The notes beneath the pieces are model-generated. The model worked only from the letters and a program-made list of their open reading frames with translations. It was not told where the DNA came from and searched no databases. The position numbers and the translations under genes were made by a program. 16,449 nt of DNA from an uncultured Clostridium sp. (GTDB taxonomy: Bacteria; Bacillota; Clostridia; Peptostreptococcales; Peptostreptococcaceae), in NCBI GenBank assembly GCA_900557165.1, contig USRS01000058.1:1-16449 (forward strand). The letters run 5' to 3'. Of this stretch, positions 14,403-16,449 are shown piece after piece. Within the stretch, counting starts at the first letter, position 1. The number at the start of each line of letters is the position of its first letter.

Positions 14403-14770
14403 TATATTTCCTCCCCTTTTTTACAACATCGTATTTTACCTTTACAGCTAGCTTTACAACACTGTTTATTTAACTTCATATTATTTATGTCAATAAAAGT
14501 ATGATCTTTATCATTTAACAACTTCATAAACTCTATACATTCATTAAAAATATTTTCGTTTATTTTATAAAATACATAATATCCCTCTTTATATCCTGTT
14601 ATTATATTTGCATCTTTTAATATTTTAATATGTTGAGACACAGCTGAATCTGAAATTTGTAAATGATTAGATATACCTCTTTGACATATTACTTTACTAG
14701 ATATTATCATGAGTATTTTTAATCTAGTTTCGTCACTTAATGCTTTGAAAATTTTTACTATAGTTTCCAT
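14402..14770 (-). CDS. ArsR/SmtB-family metal- or redox-responsive repressor with Cys-rich tail
   Basis: A 122-aa winged helix-turn-helix repressor. The core IFKALSDETRLKILMII (7-23), the recognition region GISNHLQISDSAVSQHIKILKDANII (32-57) and wing GYYVFYKIN (63-71) are typical of ArsR/SmtB. C29 (VICQRG) lies just before the recognition helices, near the arsenic-site position of ArsR, but the CVC motif is absent. The C-terminus carries a cysteine cluster, C104, C105, C109, C115 and C116 (QCCKASCKGKIRCC), a likely sensor. A promoter with an overlapping 7-2-7 inverted repeat directly upstream suggests autorepression, released by a metal. It overlaps the NifX-like gene by one base. Inducer identity is unknown. 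Confidence 0.9.
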   Translation of the reverse strand: METIVKIFKALSDETRLKILMIISSKVICQRGISNHLQISDSAVSQHIKILKDANIITGYKEGYYVFYKINENIFNECIEFMKLLNDKDHTFIDINNMKLNKQCCKASCKGKIRCCKKGEEI

Positions 14771-14786
14771 GGATACCTCTTTTTAA

Positions 14787-14802
14787 TTAAGTACTTACTT
14801 AA
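14787..14802. promoter_or_regulatory. Operator-like perfect inverted repeat (7-2-7) of the ArsR-type regulator
   Basis: TTAAGTA CT TACTTAA is a perfect dyad with a 2-base centre, lying just downstream of the -10 box and before the ATG at 14770. A second imperfect copy (TTAAGTA followed by TACT on the minus strand, 14822-14812) overlaps the -10/spacer. ArsR-family dimers bind dyads of this kind. Confidence 0.7.
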
Positions 14803-14806
14803 CTAA

Positions 14807-14835
14807 ATAATAGTATACTTAATTATTTTTCGCAA
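14807..14835 (-). promoter_or_regulatory. Promoter of the ArsR-type / NifX-like operon
   Basis: Minus strand TTGCGA (14835-14830), 17-base spacer, TATTAT (14812-14807); the ATG follows 36 bases later with GAGG as ribosome site. Confidence 0.65.
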
Positions 14836-14869
14836 CAATATTTATTTCTTTTATGCGTAAGTTTTTATT

Positions 14870-14908
14870 ATAACAAAAAGCCCAAGATAAATTACACCTT
14901 AGGCTTTT
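14870..14908 (-). terminator. Intrinsic terminator of the SstT gene
   Basis: Minus-strand AAAAGCCTAAG (14908-14898) pairs with CTTGGGCTTTT (14886-14876), 11 bp with one U-G, then a T5 run (TTTTTGTTAT). The wobble becomes a C-A mismatch on the other strand, which fixes orientation. Confidence 0.82.
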
Positions 14909-14928
14909 ATAAATTTATAATATTATAT

Positions 14929-16449
14929 TTAACTTAATTCTTTTAATTTTACTACTTTATTTTTACGTTTTTTAGATAATTCTGCAACTGCTGTAAATAA
15001 AACATCTGTTGAAGAGTTAAGAGCTGTTTCACAAGAGTCCTGAATTACGCCTACTACAAATCCAACGCCTACAACTTGCATAGCCACATCATTAGGTATT
15101 CCAAATAAAGAACAAGCAAGAGGTATTAAAAGTAAACTTCCTCCAGCAACTCCTGATGCTCCACAAGCACTTACTGCTGATAATAAAGAAAGAAGTAGAG
15201 CCATACCTAAATCAACTTCTATTCCCATAGTATGAACTGCTGCTAATGTAAGTACTGATATGGTAATTGCAGCTCCTCCCATATTAATTGTTGCACCTAG
15301 TGGTATAGATACTGAATATGTATCCTTATCCAGTCCTAATTCTTCACAAAGTTCCATATTTACCGGTATATTGGCAGCTGAACTTCTTGTAAAAAATGCT
15401 GTAAGTCCACTATCTTTTAAACATTTAAATACAAGTGGATATGGATTTTTTCTTATTCCTATAAATGTTATTAATGGATTTACTATTAATGCTATAAAAG
15501 CCATTACTCCCACTAATAAAAGTATTAATTGTAAATATGCTCCAAAAGCACTTATTCCATTAGTTACTAAACTATCAAATACTAATCCCATTATTCCCAG
15601 TGGTGCAAAATTTATTATCCATCTAACTACTTGAGATAGAGCATCTGATACATTACTTATCATAGTTTTTGTACTTTCTTTTGCATTTTTAAGAGCAATT
15701 CCTAAAACTACAGCCCATGCTAATATTCCTATATAGTTTGCTTCTGATAAAGATGTTACAGGATTTTTTACTATATTATTAAGTAAATTCATAAATACTT
15801 CTGCAACTCCTCCTGGAGGTGTTACATCAGATGCACTTGCCCCAAGTTTTAGTGTTATTGGGAACATAAAACTTGCCACAACTGCCACAAGCCCTGCTAA
15901 AAATGTACCTAATAAATATAATATTATTATAGATTTCATATTTGTTTTTTTACCACTTTTGTGTTGAGATATAGCACTCATAACTAAAAAGAATACTAAT
16001 ATTGGAGCAACACCTTTTAGTGACCCTACAAATAATGTTCCAAATACTACAACTATACTTGCTGATTTTGGTGCTATTAAAGCTAATATAATACCAATTA
16101 TTAAACCTATTAATATCCTTTTTACTAAACTGATTTCATTCCATTTTACCTCACATATTTTTTTCGGACAAAGCTTTCCTTTTTGCATTCTCCATATGCT
16201 GAATGCTTTACGTCCGGCAATGATATGATATTGTACCCCTTTAGGATCTTCTTTACCAATACGTTTCCAATTTTTTAAATCTATAATTGAATAATGCGGT
16301 ATATCTTCCGGATGTGTATGCCATTCCCCCCAATATGCATACACACCATTATTTTCATTATACAATTTTTCAAAATATTTTAAATGTCCTTCATCTTTTC
16401 TGGTATATCTGGTTCTGGTACATATATCATTTTTTAATGGTTTAGATAT
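14929..16449 (-). CDS. sstT: Chimeric ORF: partial JAMM protease joined in frame to SstT serine/threonine:sodium symporter (open at window edge)
   Basis: One minus-strand frame runs from the window edge to 14929 (506 codons plus stop). Its last ~405 residues are SstT, which imports serine and threonine with sodium: [20 protein letters not shown]-type [92 protein letters not shown] and [18 protein letters not shown], with eight or more membrane segments. Homology to SstT begins near W at 16143-16141. The ~100 residues before it are JAMM protease sequence (separate entry). No ribosome site precedes the TTG at 16365; the nearest in-frame ATG to SstT (16188) has GGAG only one base away, too close. 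The normal SstT start appears lost, so the transporter is either made as a fusion, poorly, or not at all. The SstT part itself looks intact. Confidence 0.85.
   Translation of the reverse strand: MSKPLKNDICTRTRYTRKDEGHLKYFEKLYNENNGVYAYWGEWHTHPEDIPHYSIIDLKNWKRIGKEDPKGVQYHIIAGRKAFSIWRMQKGKLCPKKICEVKWNEISLVKRILIGLIIGIILALIAPKSASIVVVFGTLFVGSLKGVAPILVFFLVMSAISQHKSGKKTNMKSIIILYLLGTFLAGLVAVVASFMFPITLKLGASASDVTPPGGVAEVFMNLLNNIVKNPVTSLSEANYIGILAWAVVLGIALKNAKESTKTMISNVSDALSQVVRWIINFAPLGIMGLVFDSLVTNGISAFGAYLQLILLLVGVMAFIALIVNPLITFIGIRKNPYPLVFKCLKDSGLTAFFTRSSAANIPVNMELCEELGLDKDTYSVSIPLGATINMGGAAITISVLTLAAVHTMGIEVDLGMALLLSLLSAVSACGASGVAGGSLLLIPLACSLFGIPNDVAMQVVGVGFVVGVIQDSCETALNSSTDVLFTAVAELSKKRKNKVVKLKELS
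16144..16449 (-). other. Partial JAMM/JAB (Mov34/MPN/PAD-1) metalloprotease region, 5' end beyond the window
   Basis: In the same frame as SstT, read from the edge: [68 protein letters not shown]-x6-S-x2-D is the JAMM zinc motif (two histidines, serine, aspartate), and the layout [21 protein letters not shown] matches stand-alone prokaryotic JAB proteases such as CBASS Cap3 and the deubiquitinase of bacterial ubiquitin-like operons, which cleave ubiquitin-like conjugates. The distal JAMM glutamate would lie outside the window. Hand count gives about 36% GC over 16201-16340 against about 29% in SstT (15481-15620), with CCG, CGT and GGC codons rare elsewhere here, so it is probably transferred DNA. 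Its stop codon and original 3' end are lost into SstT. Confidence 0.75.

Noticed and set aside
12266..14770. A divergent or linked arsenic-resistance operon made of the ArsB-like permease and the ArsR-type regulator
   Set aside because: The genes are convergent, separated by a strong terminator, the regulator lacks the CVC arsenic motif, and no arsenate reductase is present.

Overview
The window looks like chromosomal DNA of a Clostridium-type Firmicute. It is very AT-rich (about 28% GC in a 140-base stretch counted by hand), has strong GGAGG-type ribosome binding sites, uses ATG, GTG and TTG starts, and its proteins resemble clostridial families. I cannot name the species. I saw no rRNA, tRNA or CRISPR array.

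Layout. The left edge (1-715) is the damaged end of an IS3/IS150-type insertion sequence. orfA is intact, but it runs straight into the catalytic core of orfB, so the first part of orfB is missing. Next come a promoter and an orphan fructose-PTS EIIB-like protein (793-1095), then an 80-codon minus-strand orphan ORF, annotated from its fourth codon (77 aa). Positions 1419-5242 hold a complete minus-strand thiamine salvage operon: consensus promoter, TPP riboswitch, intrinsic terminator, thiD, thiM, tenA, thiT, thiE, terminator. The riboswitch and terminator should shut the operon off when thiamine pyrophosphate is plentiful. The enzymes import thiamine, recover its pyrimidine and thiazole halves, and join them. 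No de novo pyrimidine or thiazole synthesis gene is present here.

Positions 5243-7119 carry a GIY-YIG protein, a small ferredoxin, a flavodoxin-domain protein and a NUDIX hydrolase. A strong stem-loop between the last two buries the flavodoxin gene's ribosome binding site. Two small proteins (77 aa with a TTG start; 82 aa with two membrane segments and a polylysine tail) precede RecQ, which has two HRDC domains and a C-terminal helix-turn-helix domain. An alanine/glycine:sodium symporter follows. Divergent from it lies an ArsB/NhaD-type permease followed closely by an unrecognised 150-aa protein.

Positions 14031-14835 hold a compact metal-responsive unit: an ArsR-family regulator with a cysteine-rich tail, overlapped by a NifX/NifB-like protein with a His/Cys-rich tail. 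Its promoter has a perfect 7-2-7 inverted repeat just downstream of the -10 box.

The right edge holds the most unusual object. A single open reading frame joins part of a JAMM/JAB metalloprotease (a deubiquitinase-like fold, as in CBASS Cap3 and bacterial ubiquitin-like operons) to the SstT serine/threonine:sodium symporter. The frame stays open to the window edge. The JAMM part has a higher GC content and different codon choice, so the junction looks like a deletion or recombination scar, possibly at the edge of a defence island lying beyond position 16449.
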